A DNA stretch of 64,000 bases from CANJIV01 sp046330225 (GTDB lineage: Bacteria > Actinomycetota > Thermoleophilia > Solirubrobacterales > Solirubrobacteraceae), in assembly GCA_046330225.1 (NCBI GenBank), contig JAXLTD010000001.1:124001-188000 (forward strand), in the 5' to 3' direction. Each line of letters opens with the position of its first letter. The stretch's first letter is position 1. Of this stretch, positions 46,046-54,945 are shown piece by piece. The translations under genes were made by a program, and so were the position numbers. The notes beneath the pieces are model-generated. The model worked only from the letters and a program-made list of their open reading frames with translations, was not told the DNA's origin and did not search any database.

Positions 46046-47305
46046 ATGACCACGATCGCTCCGCCCGCCGACACGGCCGGCCTCGACCTCGGCAACCTCG
46101 ATCTCTGGCGCGACGGGCCGCCGCACGAGGTCTTTGAGCGGCTGCGCGACGAGCCGGGGCTGCACTGGAGCCCGCTGGCCGACTTCGAGCAGGAGCGCGG
46201 CTTCTGGTCGGTCGTGCGCTTCGACGACATCGCCGCGGTGGGCCGCGACCACGAGACGTTCTCCTCGGCCCGGAGCATCATCCTCGTGGACAAGCTCTCC
46301 TGGGACCCCGAGGTGCCGGACCCGATGGACCTCGCCCAGCACATGATGATCTCCCAGGACCCGCCGCGGCACGACCGCATGAAGGCCCTGGTCCAGCGCG
46401 CCTTCACGCCCAAGCGCGCGCAGGATCACGTCGACCGCATGCGCGAGATCATCAACCTCGTGTGGGACCGGGCGCTCGCGGCGCACCCGGACGGGCGCAT
46501 CGACCTCGTGCAGGACGTCGGCGTGCACGTGCCGGCCATGGTGATCGGCGACATGCTCGGGGCGCCGCGGGAGGACGCCGAGCGCCTGGTCGACTGGACC
46601 AACCGCACCACGGCGTTCGAGGACCCGCGGCTCGTGCCGGATCTCGGCGAGGTCCTGCGCGCGCTCGAGGAGTTCGTGCCCTACCTCAACGAGATGATCG
46701 AGAGGCGCCGCGCGCACCCGACCGACGACCTCACGACCGCGTTCATCGAGGCCGAGATCGACGGAGACCACCTCAGCCACGAGGAGATCCTCATGTTCTT
46801 CTTCCTCCTCATGGTCGCGGGCAACGACTCGACCCGCGCCGTGTTCACCTCGGGGATGAAGAACCTCCTCGAGGATCCGGAACAAATGGAGCTCGTGCGC
46901 TCCGGCGCGGTGCCGCTCGAGCAGGTCGTCGAGGAGTTCGTCCGCTTCAACCCCGCCTTCGCCTACATGCGCCGGACCGCCACCCGCGACACCGAGATGT
47001 CCGGCACGGAGATCAAGGCCGGCGACAAGCTGGCGCTCTGGTACGTGTCGGGCAACCGGGACGCCACCGTGTTCTCCGACCCGCACCGCTTCGACGTGCG
47101 CCGCGATCCGAACCCGCATCAAGGCTTCGGCGGCGGAGGGCGGCACTTCTGCCTCGGGGCCGGGCTGGCCCGGCTGGAGCTCAAGCTCTGGATCGAGGAG
47201 ACGCTGCGGCGCTTCCCGAGCCTCGCGCTCGACGGCGAGAGCGACCGGCTCGCGTCAACCTTCCTGAACCAGTACCGCTCGATCCCGGTCGCGCTGGACG
47301 CCTGA
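46046..47305 (+). CDS. Cytochrome P450
   Basis: A 419-residue soluble bacterial P450. Haem-binding loop FGGGGRHFCLGAGLARLE with the axial Cys near residue 368; I-helix oxygen-activation motif MVAGNDSTRA near 251; K-helix ExxR as EEFVRF. The N-terminal DLGNLDLWRDGPPHEVFERL and the DPPRHDRMKALVQRAFTPK region are close to CYP families acting on steroids, terpenes or fatty acids in mycobacteria (CYP125/142/124-like), but the substrate is not provable. No ferredoxin gene adjoins. It is likely repressed by the downstream TetR protein. Confidence 0.95.
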   Translation: MTTIAPPADTAGLDLGNLDLWRDGPPHEVFERLRDEPGLHWSPLADFEQERGFWSVVRFDDIAAVGRDHETFSSARSIILVDKLSWDPEVPDPMDLAQHMMISQDPPRHDRMKALVQRAFTPKRAQDHVDRMREIINLVWDRALAAHPDGRIDLVQDVGVHVPAMVIGDMLGAPREDAERLVDWTNRTTAFEDPRLVPDLGEVLRALEEFVPYLNEMIERRRAHPTDDLTTAFIEAEIDGDHLSHEEILMFFFLLMVAGNDSTRAVFTSGMKNLLEDPEQMELVRSGAVPLEQVVEEFVRFNPAFAYMRRTATRDTEMSGTEIKAGDKLALWYVSGNRDATVFSDPHRFDVRRDPNPHQGFGGGGRHFCLGAGLARLELKLWIEETLRRFPSLALDGESDRLASTFLNQYRSIPVALDA

Positions 47306-47311
47306 CCGCGC

Positions 47312-47911
47312 TCAGCGCCGGCGGGCGCCCGGGCCGGCCGCGTCGGCCAGGAGCGCCCGCCCGATCTGCTCGTAGCGCGCGAGGTCGGGCTCGCCGCCCG
47401 CGGCGATCGTCGCCCAGTGCAGGGCGATCACGGCGGCGGCGAAGGTGTCGATCGTGCCGGCCAGGCGCCGCATCTGCGCCGGCGTCCGGGAGGCAGCGAA
47501 CAGCCGGGTGAGGGAGGCCACGACCCGGCCGTGCACCGGCCCATCCTCGGCCAGCACGAGGCGCAGGACCACCGCCGGCTCGCGCGCGGCGGTGATGCGG
47601 AGCGGCGGGTAGCTCGCCGTCGCGGCGGCGATTCGCCGCACGAAGTCGAAGGCGCGATCGTCACCGCTGCCGCGCGCGGCAGCCTCCGCGGCCTCGGTGA
47701 ACTCGGCGGCCAGGTGCTCGAAGAGCGCGGTGAGCAGCTGGTCGCGGGTGCCGAACCAGCGGTGGACCGTGGCCCGCGAGACGCCGAGGCCCCGGGCGAC
47801 GGCCTGGATGTCGACCCGCTCCCCGGCGTCGAGCAGCTCGCGGGCGACGTCCACGGCGTCGGCAGGGGCCGGACGGCGGAAGCGGGGCGCGGTCGGCACA
47901 TCGGACGGCAT
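47312..47911 (-). CDS. TetR family regulator, probable repressor of the P450 gene
   Basis: A 199-residue TetR-type protein. Helix-turn-helix: VDIQAVARGLGVSRATVHRWF, followed by the short helix of GTRDQLLTALF. The C-terminal two thirds is the variable ligand/dimer domain. ATG at 47911 is preferred over the one ten codons upstream because TAGGCT at 47919-47924 stands seven bases before it, and the operator is just beyond. It converges on the P450 gene with six bases between stops and shares its heptamer operator, so autoregulation plus P450 repression is likely. Confidence 0.88.
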   Translation of the reverse strand: MPSDVPTAPRFRRPAPADAVDVARELLDAGERVDIQAVARGLGVSRATVHRWFGTRDQLLTALFEHLAAEFTEAAEAAARGSGDDRAFDFVRRIAAATASYPPLRITAAREPAVVLRLVLAEDGPVHGRVVASLTRLFAASRTPAQMRRLAGTIDTFAAAVIALHWATIAAGGEPDLARYEQIGRALLADAAGPGARRR

Positions 47912-47918
47912 GGATGGA

Positions 47919-47924
47919 AGCCTA
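47919..47924 (-). promoter_or_regulatory. Leaderless -10 box of the tetR gene
   Basis: TAGGCT on the minus strand, seven bases before the ATG at 47911. Confidence 0.55.
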
Positions 47925-47933
47925 CTTCGGGAG

Positions 47934-47949
47934 TGTCGCACCTGCGACA
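47934..47949. promoter_or_regulatory. Probable autoregulatory operator of the tetR gene
   Basis: TGTCGCA-CC-TGCGACA. The heptamers equal those at 46000-46025 but are arranged in the reverse order with a two-base centre. It covers about -23 to -38 relative to the tetR start. Confidence 0.65.
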
Positions 47950-48033
47950 GGCGGGGTGTTCCGACTCACCTGGCTCCCGCGGGGCCGCCGCGTGCGGGAT
48001 GATGCGCGCAGCCGTCGTGATGGTTGCCGCGAG

Positions 48034-49143
48034 ATGACTGCCGCCCACGCCCGTTCCGGGCGCCCGTCGATGCTCGGCGCTGCCCTTGACGGCCTCGCCG
48101 GCGGCAGCGTTCCGGGCCTGTCCGCCGTCGTGATGCGCGGCGATCGCGTGATTCAGGAGCGGGCCTCCGGGCGAGCGGACATCTCGACCGGCCAGCCGGC
48201 GGCACCTGACACCGTCTACCTGTGGTTCTCGATGACGAAGATCGTCACGGCGACCGCCGTGATGCAGCTCGTGGAGCGCGGGCGGCTCGGGCTCGACGAC
48301 CCGGTCGCGGACCACCTTCCCGAGTTTCCGACGCCGCGGGCCGGCTGGCCCCCGGTCAGGGTGCGCCACCTGCTGAGCCACAGCGCGGGACTTGCCAATC
48401 CCATGCCGGTGCGGTGGGTGCATCCCGCGGACCGGCCGGCGCGGGAGCCGCACGCGTTCACGCTCGAGCTGCTCGAGCGCCACGGCAAGCTGCGGTTCCC
48501 CGCCGGCTCGAAGGCGAGCTACAGCAACCTCGGCTACCTGGCGCTCGGCGAGGTCGTCACGGCTGCCGCCGGGCAGCCGTACACCGACCACGTCCGCGAA
48601 CAGATCCTTCGGCCGCTCGGAATGGACCGCACCGACTTCGCCTACCGGCCGGACATGGCGGCCAGCGCGGCGACGGGCTACCAGTCCCGCTGGAGCCCGA
48701 TGACCCCCTTGTTCCGGCTGCTGCTGCCGCCAGGAGTGGTGGCGGGGACCCATGGCCGCTTTCTGGCCTTCCACCGCTTCTGCGTCGACGGTCCGGCCTA
48801 CGGCGGCCTCGTCGGCTCCGCCCGTGACGCTGCCCGGTTCATGGCCGTCCACCTCAACGGAGGGCGGGCGGGCGGCACCGAGATCCTCTCCGCGCCCAGC
48901 GTGACCGCGATGCAGGCGATCCACGCCCGGGGCCGCACCCTCGACGTGGGGCTCGGATGGTTCCGGCGCCGGCGCGAGCCGGCGGGCACCGTGCCGCACC
49001 TCGAGCACCTCGGCGGGGGCGGCGGCTTCTACAACGTCATGCGCATCTGGCCGCGCGAGTCCTGCGGCCTGGTCCTCATGGGCAACGCCACGCGCTACGG
49101 CCAGGGGCGGGTCATCGCCGCCGCGGCCCCGGACCAGGCGTGA
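48034..49143 (+). CDS. Beta-lactamase-related serine hydrolase (class C/esterase type)
   Basis: A 369-residue serine hydrolase of the beta-lactamase/DD-peptidase superfamily. The nucleophile motif SxxK is FSMTKIVTATAV, YxN is ASYSNLGYLALGE, and the third element HxG is GGGGGFYNVM-like near the C-terminus. No signal peptide at the chosen ATG, so a cytoplasmic esterase or transesterase is more likely than a true beta-lactamase. The upstream frame overlaps the tetR promoter and was excluded. Confidence 0.88.
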   Translation: MTAAHARSGRPSMLGAALDGLAGGSVPGLSAVVMRGDRVIQERASGRADISTGQPAAPDTVYLWFSMTKIVTATAVMQLVERGRLGLDDPVADHLPEFPTPRAGWPPVRVRHLLSHSAGLANPMPVRWVHPADRPAREPHAFTLELLERHGKLRFPAGSKASYSNLGYLALGEVVTAAAGQPYTDHVREQILRPLGMDRTDFAYRPDMAASAATGYQSRWSPMTPLFRLLLPPGVVAGTHGRFLAFHRFCVDGPAYGGLVGSARDAARFMAVHLNGGRAGGTEILSAPSVTAMQAIHARGRTLDVGLGWFRRRREPAGTVPHLEHLGGGGGFYNVMRIWPRESCGLVLMGNATRYGQGRVIAAAAPDQA

Positions 49144-49198
49144 CGCCGCGGGCGTCGCCGGCGCGCGCGACGACGGGCCCTGGGCAGGCCGCCTGCGT

Positions 49199-50398
49199 TC
49201 ATGCCGCGGGGCGCTCCGCGGCGCCGGCGGTGACCGCGTCGAACACGTCCGCGAGCTGCCGGGTCAGGGCGGCCCAGGTGTAGCGGGCGAGTACCGACCG
49301 GCGTCCGCGCCCGCCGCGGCGGCGGCGCTCGGCGGGGTCGCGCGCGGCCGCGACGATCGCGGCCTCGAGCGCGGACGCATCGTCACCGGCCACGAGCCAC
49401 CCGGTGACGCCGTCCCGCACGATCTCCGCCGGGCCGCCGCGGTCGATCGCGATCGCTGGGCGCCCGCACGCCATGCCCTCGACCAGCACCTGGCCGAACG
49501 CCTCGTTGACGGACGGCAGGACGACGACGTCGCTGGCCCGCAGCATGTCGGGGAGGGCGGCCTGGTCGTGCCAGCCCGCCAGGAGGACGCCCTGGGCGCC
49601 GGTCCGCTCGATCGTGTCGGCAGGGTGCTCGCCTTCCCACTCGCCCGGGTGGCCGCCCACGATCACGAGCGACGCCCGGCCGCCCAGGCGTTCACGGGCG
49701 CGGGAAAACGCCTCGATGAGCAGCGGCACGCGCTTGACCGCCGTGAAGCGGCCGACGTACAGGAACACGGGATCGTCCGCGAGCCGGCCGACGTCGGCGG
49801 CGGTCGCGCGCCAGCCTCCCACCGGCCCGCCGGGGCGCCAGCCCTGTGGGCCATCGAGCAGGACCCGCGACCACAGCGCCTGGCGATCGGACGGGCCGGG
49901 CGCGAACCGGTCGGGGTCCACGCCGTTCGGGATGACGACGATGCGCTGCGGGTCGGCGCCGAGCAGTCGCTCGGCGCGGGCGGCGCCCCGCGCTGTGGCC
50001 ACCACGAGCCGGTCGGCCTGCGCCGCCCATCGGCGCAGGCGCCGGGCCCACGCGGCGGCATGCACCCAGCCGGACGGCGGCCCGGCGGCGATCGCTTCGA
50101 GCATCAGCAGCTCGGTGCCGTGGAGGTGTCCGACGACCGGGACGTCGGGCGCGGCGCGCCGGGCGGCCTCGTTCAGCGGCGTGAGGTGATGCAGGTGCAG
50201 CACGCTGGCCTCGTCGCTGCCGGCCCGGCGCAGCGCCGGGCCCCAGGCCTGGACCTGTCGTGCGTAGGCGGCATCGTCCAGGACGGCGAAGACTCGGTCC
50301 GGCGCGCCAGGGCGGTCTTCGAACGAGGGATGCATGGGGGGCGTCCCGGCGGGCGGCCGCATCGGATCGGGGGCCCGCAGCGCATCGGAGAAGTCCAC
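49199..50398 (-). CDS. GT4-type glycosyltransferase, N-terminus uncertain
   Basis: A GT-B fold glycosyltransferase: VVGHLHGTELLMLEAIA, IVVIPNGVDPDRF, LYVGRFTAVKRVPLLIEAF, and the donor-binding LPSVNEAFGQVLVEGMACGRP with the ExxxxxxxE glutamates. From the GTG at 50398 it has 399 residues. Coding similarity clearly continues upstream in frame to 50608 (ILFSPRGGSSHAAREFASRL, LLAGSRPD), the usual first strand and glycine loop of the family, but that 5' stretch holds no ATG, GTG or TTG. A rare start codon or a sequence error is likely. It follows the phosphodiester glycosidase closely. Confidence 0.85.
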   Translation of the reverse strand: MDFSDALRAPDPMRPPAGTPPMHPSFEDRPGAPDRVFAVLDDAAYARQVQAWGPALRRAGSDEASVLHLHHLTPLNEAARRAAPDVPVVGHLHGTELLMLEAIAAGPPSGWVHAAAWARRLRRWAAQADRLVVATARGAARAERLLGADPQRIVVIPNGVDPDRFAPGPSDRQALWSRVLLDGPQGWRPGGPVGGWRATAADVGRLADDPVFLYVGRFTAVKRVPLLIEAFSRARERLGGRASLVIVGGHPGEWEGEHPADTIERTGAQGVLLAGWHDQAALPDMLRASDVVVLPSVNEAFGQVLVEGMACGRPAIAIDRGGPAEIVRDGVTGWLVAGDDASALEAAIVAAARDPAERRRRGGRGRRSVLARYTWAALTRQLADVFDAVTAGAAERPAA

Positions 50399-50645
50399 GA
50401 CGTGCAGGTCGCCGACCGAGCGGTAGAACTCGCGGGCATCGGCGAGCCGGCCGGCGTCCGGCCGCGAGCCGGCCAGCAGCGCCGTCGGCCAGCCGGCGCC
50501 CGGCAGCCGGGAGGCGAACTCACGGGCCGCGTGAGAGGACCCCCCGCGGGGGGAGAAGAGGATCGCGCTGGTGGCGCGGCGGCGGCGTGTGAACGGGATG
50601 GTGCTGTTCTAGCAGGCGGCGGCGGGCCGCACGGCGCAGGCCAGC

Positions 50646-51413
50646 TCAGCGGGGGAAGAACGCGACCGCCGTGGCGATCGCCCGCCCGCCCGGCACCGGG
50701 ACGTTGTGACGCTCGCGCGGGGAGTTGCGGAGCGCTCGGTCGCACACGAGCGACGCCGAGCCGCCGCCGTCGAGGTTCAGGGCCGCTGCGGCGCCGAGGC
50801 CGGCCATGGCCGCCGCCAGCTCGGCGAGCGTGAGGCCGGCGTCGTCGTCGGCCCGCCCATCGCAGACGGCGCCGATCGCCCAGCCGCCGCCCGCGCCGAG
50901 CGCAGCTCGCGGGTGGCGTCCCGCCGTGATGTCGGAGTCGAACTGGTGCGCCGAGACCGAGAAGCCCTCGGCGTCGTCGCCGTCCCGGCAGACCGGAGCG
51001 CCGTCGCGGACGAGCAGCGGGCCGGCTTGGAGGAGGTCGCCCGGGGGATTCGCACCGAAGGCCTCGCGGGGGCCGATGCTGACGTCCTCGCCCACGTGCA
51101 GGCACGCGCGCACCGCCGGCCAGGGCGCGGCGAAGGGGACGCTCGGCAGTGCGACCCCGCCGATCCGCAGCTCGCCCAGCGGCACGCCGCCCGGCCGGGT
51201 GTAGAAGCCGCCCACGATCGCGTCGGGGCAGCCGGCCTGCTCGCACCAGTCCGTGAGCCGCATCGGCGCGGGCATCCGCACCACGCGCACGCGGGTTCGC
51301 CCGAGCGGCCAGCGGGCGACGTGCAGCGTCGTGCCAGCGCCGTCGGGGAGTGCCAGGCGCACGGTCTCGTCCGCGCGGTGAACGGTGGATGGGCCGGAGC
51401 TCGGGGGCGGCAT
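50646..51413 (-). CDS. Phosphodiester glycosidase (NAGPA-like) domain protein
   Basis: A 255-residue protein of the NAGPA/phosphodiester glycosidase family, which removes capping sugars from phosphodiesters in polysaccharide or teichoic-type polymers. Diagnostic elements are DAIVGGFYTRPGGVPLGELR, LLQAGPLLVRDG, and the C-terminal ALNLDGGGSASLV with the Asp-Gly-Gly-Gly-Ser motif. No signal peptide is visible, unusual for the family. It is upstream of the glycosyltransferase on the same strand with a 37-base gap to that gene's open frame, so a shared envelope-glycan role is plausible. Confidence 0.9.
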   Translation of the reverse strand: MPPPSSGPSTVHRADETVRLALPDGAGTTLHVARWPLGRTRVRVVRMPAPMRLTDWCEQAGCPDAIVGGFYTRPGGVPLGELRIGGVALPSVPFAAPWPAVRACLHVGEDVSIGPREAFGANPPGDLLQAGPLLVRDGAPVCRDGDDAEGFSVSAHQFDSDITAGRHPRAALGAGGGWAIGAVCDGRADDDAGLTLAELAAAMAGLGAAAALNLDGGGSASLVCDRALRNSPRERHNVPVPGGRAIATAVAFFPR

Positions 51414-51465
51414 CGTCGTCGGCGGTCGCCGCCGGGCCGACTCTACGCGGTGGCGGGGCGCCTGG

Positions 51466-51810
51466 TCAGGCGAACGTGGTCACTGCGTAGACCCGTTTGC
51501 CGACGAGGAACGCCGGCGCTTCCGGGTCCGCGGTCGTGAACACGCCGTAGGGCTGGTGGCGGCCGAGATCCAGGATCGCGACCACGTCGCCGGACCCCGT
51601 GGGGTCAGGCTGGCCCACCTCGAGCGTGCAGTCCAGGCTCCCGATGCGGCAGGCGAGCTGGCGGATCCGGCTGGCGGCTGGCTTGCATCCCGTCGCCCGC
51701 TGCGCGCAGTCCTGGAGCCGGCCGTACTCACGTTCCTGCAGCTCGGCAGCGATGCCCGGGACGAAGAAGGAGGCGGCGGTCACGGGTTCGGCGTTTGCGG
51801 CGATTCGCAC
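51466..51810 (-). CDS. Small protein of unknown function
   Basis: A 114-residue protein with four cysteines (QDCAQRATGC, LACRIGSLDC) and a beta-rich C-terminal half (GDVVAILDLGRHQPYGVFTT). The cysteines could bind metal or form disulfides, though no signal peptide is obvious. I recognise no family. GTG start at 51810. It diverges from the cold-shock gene. Confidence 0.5.
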   Translation of the reverse strand: MRIAANAEPVTAASFFVPGIAAELQEREYGRLQDCAQRATGCKPAASRIRQLACRIGSLDCTLEVGQPDPTGSGDVVAILDLGRHQPYGVFTTADPEAPAFLVGKRVYAVTTFA

Positions 51811-51853
51811 ATGCTACTGGTCGGGGGCCGGCGACCCCGCGCCGCCCGACGGC

Positions 51854-51968
51854 TATAGTCGGTGTCACACGTCGGGCAACGGGCCCGGCACCAAGTAGTG
51901 CACGCGTCCGCAGGTCGTTGCTTCATCGGCATCCTCCGCGTTTCGCCAGCACATGGAGGACAGCCGCA
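51854..51968 (+). promoter_or_regulatory. cspA promoter and long 5' leader
   Basis: TATAGT at 51854-51859 is the best -10 in the gap and would give a leader of about 100 bases before cspA, which is the usual length for thermosensing cold-shock mRNA leaders. No clear -35. Structure of the leader was not modelled. Confidence 0.5.
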
Positions 51969-52172
51969 ATGGCAACTGGAACCGTCAAGTGGTTCAGCGA
52001 CGAGAAGGGCTTTGGCTTCATCACTCCCGATGAGCCGGGCAAGGACCTGTTCGTTCATCACCAGGGCATCGTCGGCGAGGGCTACAAGTCGCTCGCCGAG
52101 GGCGCCAAGGTGTCGTACGACGCCGAGGCCGGAGACAAGGGCCCCAAGGCCGTCAACGTTTCGGTCATCTAG
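51969..52172 (+). CDS. Cold shock protein (CspA family)
   Basis: A 67-residue single OB-fold nucleic acid chaperone with both RNP motifs intact: KGFGFITPD (RNP1) and DLFVHH (RNP2), preceded by TGTVKWFSDE. It melts RNA secondary structure at low temperature. GGAGGA lies 11 bases upstream of the ATG, and a strong terminator follows 21 bases after the stop. Confidence 0.97.
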   Translation: MATGTVKWFSDEKGFGFITPDEPGKDLFVHHQGIVGEGYKSLAEGAKVSYDAEAGDKGPKAVNVSVI

Positions 52173-52193
52173 CTCTCGCCGCATCTGCAGGAC

Positions 52194-52221
52194 GCAACGG
52201 CCCGCGCATGCGGGCCGTTGC
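52194..52221 (+). terminator. Terminator of the cold-shock gene
   Basis: A 12-bp perfect stem (GCAACGGCCCGC and complement) with loop GCAT, followed by TCGTTCT. Confidence 0.8.
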
Positions 52222-52272
52222 TCGTTCTGCGGGCGCCGCGTGCCGGGGCGGCGCTCCGGCACGAGCGCCGGC

Positions 52273-53220
52273 TCAGCCGGCCAGGAACTGGTTGGCGGAC
52301 CGGCCGAACGGCCCGTGGAACTGGAAGAGGAAGGCGTGGCCGCCGTCGCGGTAGAGGGCGCGCCGCGCCCCGGGGATCGCGCCGGCGATCACGGCATCGT
52401 TCGCGGGCGGCGTGAGGACGTCGAGGCGGGCGCCGGTCACGAGCGTGGGCGCCCGGACGCGCGCGAGTCCGCGCAGGTTCGCGTCGCTGGCCATCCACCG
52501 CTCCTCGGCAGCGAGCTGGGCCTCGAAGCCCCGGCGCGGGACCGTGAAGTCGTCGGGGATCTCGCCGGTCTCGGCGGCGCGCTCGACGCGCTGCAGGAAG
52601 CGCCGGCCCGCCGCGCGCCCGCGGGCGCCTGGCGGAAAGAGGACTCGGAGCGCGGTCGCGTCGGACTCGCCCTGCTCGCTGTCGATGCGCTGCGCCCACT
52701 CGGGCCCGAGGACGGCCTTCGATCCTCCCGGGTTCGTGCCGGCCAGGATGAGCCGTGCGACGAGCCCTGGATGCCGGATCGCCAGCTGCTGCGAGACGAA
52801 CCCGCCGAGCGACCAGCCGAGCACGCTGGCCTGCCGGATGTGCAGGGCCCGCAGGAGCGCGGCGGCGTCGTCGGCCAGGCGGGCCATCGTCAGGCCGCGC
52901 AGGCCGTTCGCGGACGAACGCCCGATACCGCGGTAGTCGTAGAGGATCAGCCGGTGGCGCGCGGACAAGGCCCGCAGGAGCGCCGGATCCCACTCGGCCA
53001 TGGTCGACGCGCTGCCCATGTTCATCAGGAGCACGGGCCCGCGGCCCCGCTCGTAGTAGGCCAGCGACGTGCCGTTCACCCGGACGTGCCGGACCTGGGC
53101 TTGGAACCCGGCAGCCCGGGCGGGGGTCTCGGCGCTGCCGCAGGCCGAGGAGAGCCCCCCGGCGAGGAGGGCGGCGGTCGCGGCCATGGCCAGCCGGACA
53201 GACAGCGCAGAGAAGGGCAT
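52273..53220 (-). CDS. Secreted alpha/beta hydrolase lipoprotein
   Basis: A 315-residue exported alpha/beta hydrolase. The signal peptide ends with a lipobox-like LSSAC. Nucleophile elbow SVLGWSLGGFVSQQ, oxyanion region LLMNMGSAST, the Asp in TLVTGARLDVLTPP and the catalytic His in RDGGHAFLFQF make a complete triad. The substrate is unknown. ATG at 53220 gives the signal peptide; the gene diverges from the CocE-like hydrolase. Confidence 0.88.
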   Translation of the reverse strand: MPFSALSVRLAMAATAALLAGGLSSACGSAETPARAAGFQAQVRHVRVNGTSLAYYERGRGPVLLMNMGSASTMAEWDPALLRALSARHRLILYDYRGIGRSSANGLRGLTMARLADDAAALLRALHIRQASVLGWSLGGFVSQQLAIRHPGLVARLILAGTNPGGSKAVLGPEWAQRIDSEQGESDATALRVLFPPGARGRAAGRRFLQRVERAAETGEIPDDFTVPRRGFEAQLAAEERWMASDANLRGLARVRAPTLVTGARLDVLTPPANDAVIAGAIPGARRALYRDGGHAFLFQFHGPFGRSANQFLAG

Positions 53221-53295
53221 CCGTCCTAGCGTCGGCCGCCAGCGCCGGCAGCTGAAGCGCAGCAGGCGGCGCCGCACTCCCTACCCTTCGGTCGC

Positions 53296-54930
53296 GTGAC
53301 CGTCGCGACTGAGGTCCTGGCCCGCCGCCTGCGGCTGCCGGCCCCGCAGACCACCGAGATCGAGGTCGAGCGCGACCTGCCGATGGAGGCGGGCGACGGC
53401 GCGGTGCTGCTGGCCGACCGCTACGCCGCGCGCGGGTCGGGGCCGCAGCCGACTGTGCTCGTCCGCTCGCCGTACGGGCGCCGCGGGATCTTCGGAGTGC
53501 TGTTCGGGCGCCTGCTCGCTGAGCGGGGCCTCCAAGTGGTCATCCAGAGCGTCCGCGGGACGTTCGGATCCGGGGGCGAGTTCAGCCCGTTCGACGAGCG
53601 CGAGGACGGGCTCGCGACGCTCGCCTGGATTCGGGGCCAGCCGTGGCACCGCGGCGGGATCGGGATGACCGGGCCCAGCTACCTGGGGCTGGTCCAGTGG
53701 GCCGTGGCGCCGGAGGCGGGCGACGATCTCCTCGCCATCACCCCGTCGGTCACCGCGTCGCAGTTCCACGGCCAGGCCTACGGGGGCGGCAGCCTGTCGC
53801 TGGAGTCGGCTGCCTCGTGGCTCGTCCTCGTGGCCGCCCAGGAGCGCAGGCTGGCGCCGGTCCACATGCTGCGCGCCCTGCGCCGGCTGCCGGGACAGCT
53901 GGACGAGCTCCCGCTCGGCGACCTCGACGAACGGGCCAGCGGCATGCAGCTGCCGTGGTACCGCGAGGCGCTCGCCCACACGGGGCGCGAGGATGCGTAC
54001 TGGGTCGCGCGCGACTTCTCCGCCGGGGTCGGGAAGGTGCGGGCCGCGGCCCAGCTCGTCGGCGGCTGGCACGACATCTTCCTGCCGTGGATGATCGATG
54101 ACTTCGTGGCCCTCCGCCAGGCCGGGCATGCGCCCCAGCTGATCATCGGTCCCTGGACGCACACGTCGCCCGGCCTGACGGCCATGAGCCTGCGGGAGGC
54201 GGCGGCCTGGCTGCGTGCCCACCTGCTCGGCGATCGCAGGCTGCTGCACGGCGCGCCCGTGCGCGCCTTCGTCACGGGCTCCGCCGGTGGCTGGCGCGAT
54301 CTCGAGGACTGGCCGCCGCCCGGGGCGCGCGAAGAGCGCCTGCACCTCCACGCCGGCGGCCGCCTGGAGGCGCAGGCTCCCGGCGACGCGGGCCCGCCGA
54401 GCCACTACCGCTACGACCCTGCCGACCCGACGCCGGCACTCGGAGGGCCGGTCCTGCTCTCCCGCGAGCCGGTGGTCGACAACCGCCCGCTCGAGGCCCG
54501 CGCGGACGTGCTCACGTTCACGACCGCCCCGCTGGCCGAGCCGCTCACCGTCATTGGGCCGGTGCGCGTCGAGCTGCACGTGCGCTCCAGCCTGGACCAC
54601 TTCGACCTGTTCGCGCGCGTGTGCGACGTCGAGGCCGGCGGGGCGTCGTGGAACGTCTGCGATGCGCTGGTGCGCGTCGGGCCGGGCGAGCCCGAGCCCG
54701 ATGCCGGCGGAGTCCGGCGGGTCGCGTTCGACCTCTGGCCGGCGGCGTACCGCTTCGCGCCAGGCCGCCGCCTGCGCTTGCAGGTCTCCTCCGGGGCCCA
54801 TCCGCGTTACGCGCGCAACACCGGCACCGGCGAGCCGATCGCCGAGGCGCGCCGGCTCGTCGCTGCGGACCAGGAGCTGTTCCACAGCGCCGAGCGCCCG
54901 TCGGCGCTCATCCTGTCGGTTGTGCCGTAG
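53296..54930 (+). CDS. CocE/NonD family (S15 X-Pro peptidase-like) hydrolase
   Basis: A 544-residue protein with three parts typical of CocE/S15 enzymes: alpha/beta hydrolase core with nucleophile GMTGPSYLGLVQW near 130, a cap, catalytic His in GPWTHTSPG near 290, and a C-terminal jelly-roll (about 340-540, RVELHVRSSLDHFDLFARVC). Members cleave acyl esters or X-Pro peptides; the real substrate is not inferable. GTG start at 53296 with TACCCT at 53282-53287, eight bases upstream. Confidence 0.92.
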   Translation: MTVATEVLARRLRLPAPQTTEIEVERDLPMEAGDGAVLLADRYAARGSGPQPTVLVRSPYGRRGIFGVLFGRLLAERGLQVVIQSVRGTFGSGGEFSPFDEREDGLATLAWIRGQPWHRGGIGMTGPSYLGLVQWAVAPEAGDDLLAITPSVTASQFHGQAYGGGSLSLESAASWLVLVAAQERRLAPVHMLRALRRLPGQLDELPLGDLDERASGMQLPWYREALAHTGREDAYWVARDFSAGVGKVRAAAQLVGGWHDIFLPWMIDDFVALRQAGHAPQLIIGPWTHTSPGLTAMSLREAAAWLRAHLLGDRRLLHGAPVRAFVTGSAGGWRDLEDWPPPGAREERLHLHAGGRLEAQAPGDAGPPSHYRYDPADPTPALGGPVLLSREPVVDNRPLEARADVLTFTTAPLAEPLTVIGPVRVELHVRSSLDHFDLFARVCDVEAGGASWNVCDALVRVGPGEPEPDAGGVRRVAFDLWPAAYRFAPGRRLRLQVSSGAHPRYARNTGTGEPIAEARRLVAADQELFHSAERPSALILSVVP

Positions 54931-54945
54931 GGCGGAGGTTGCGGC

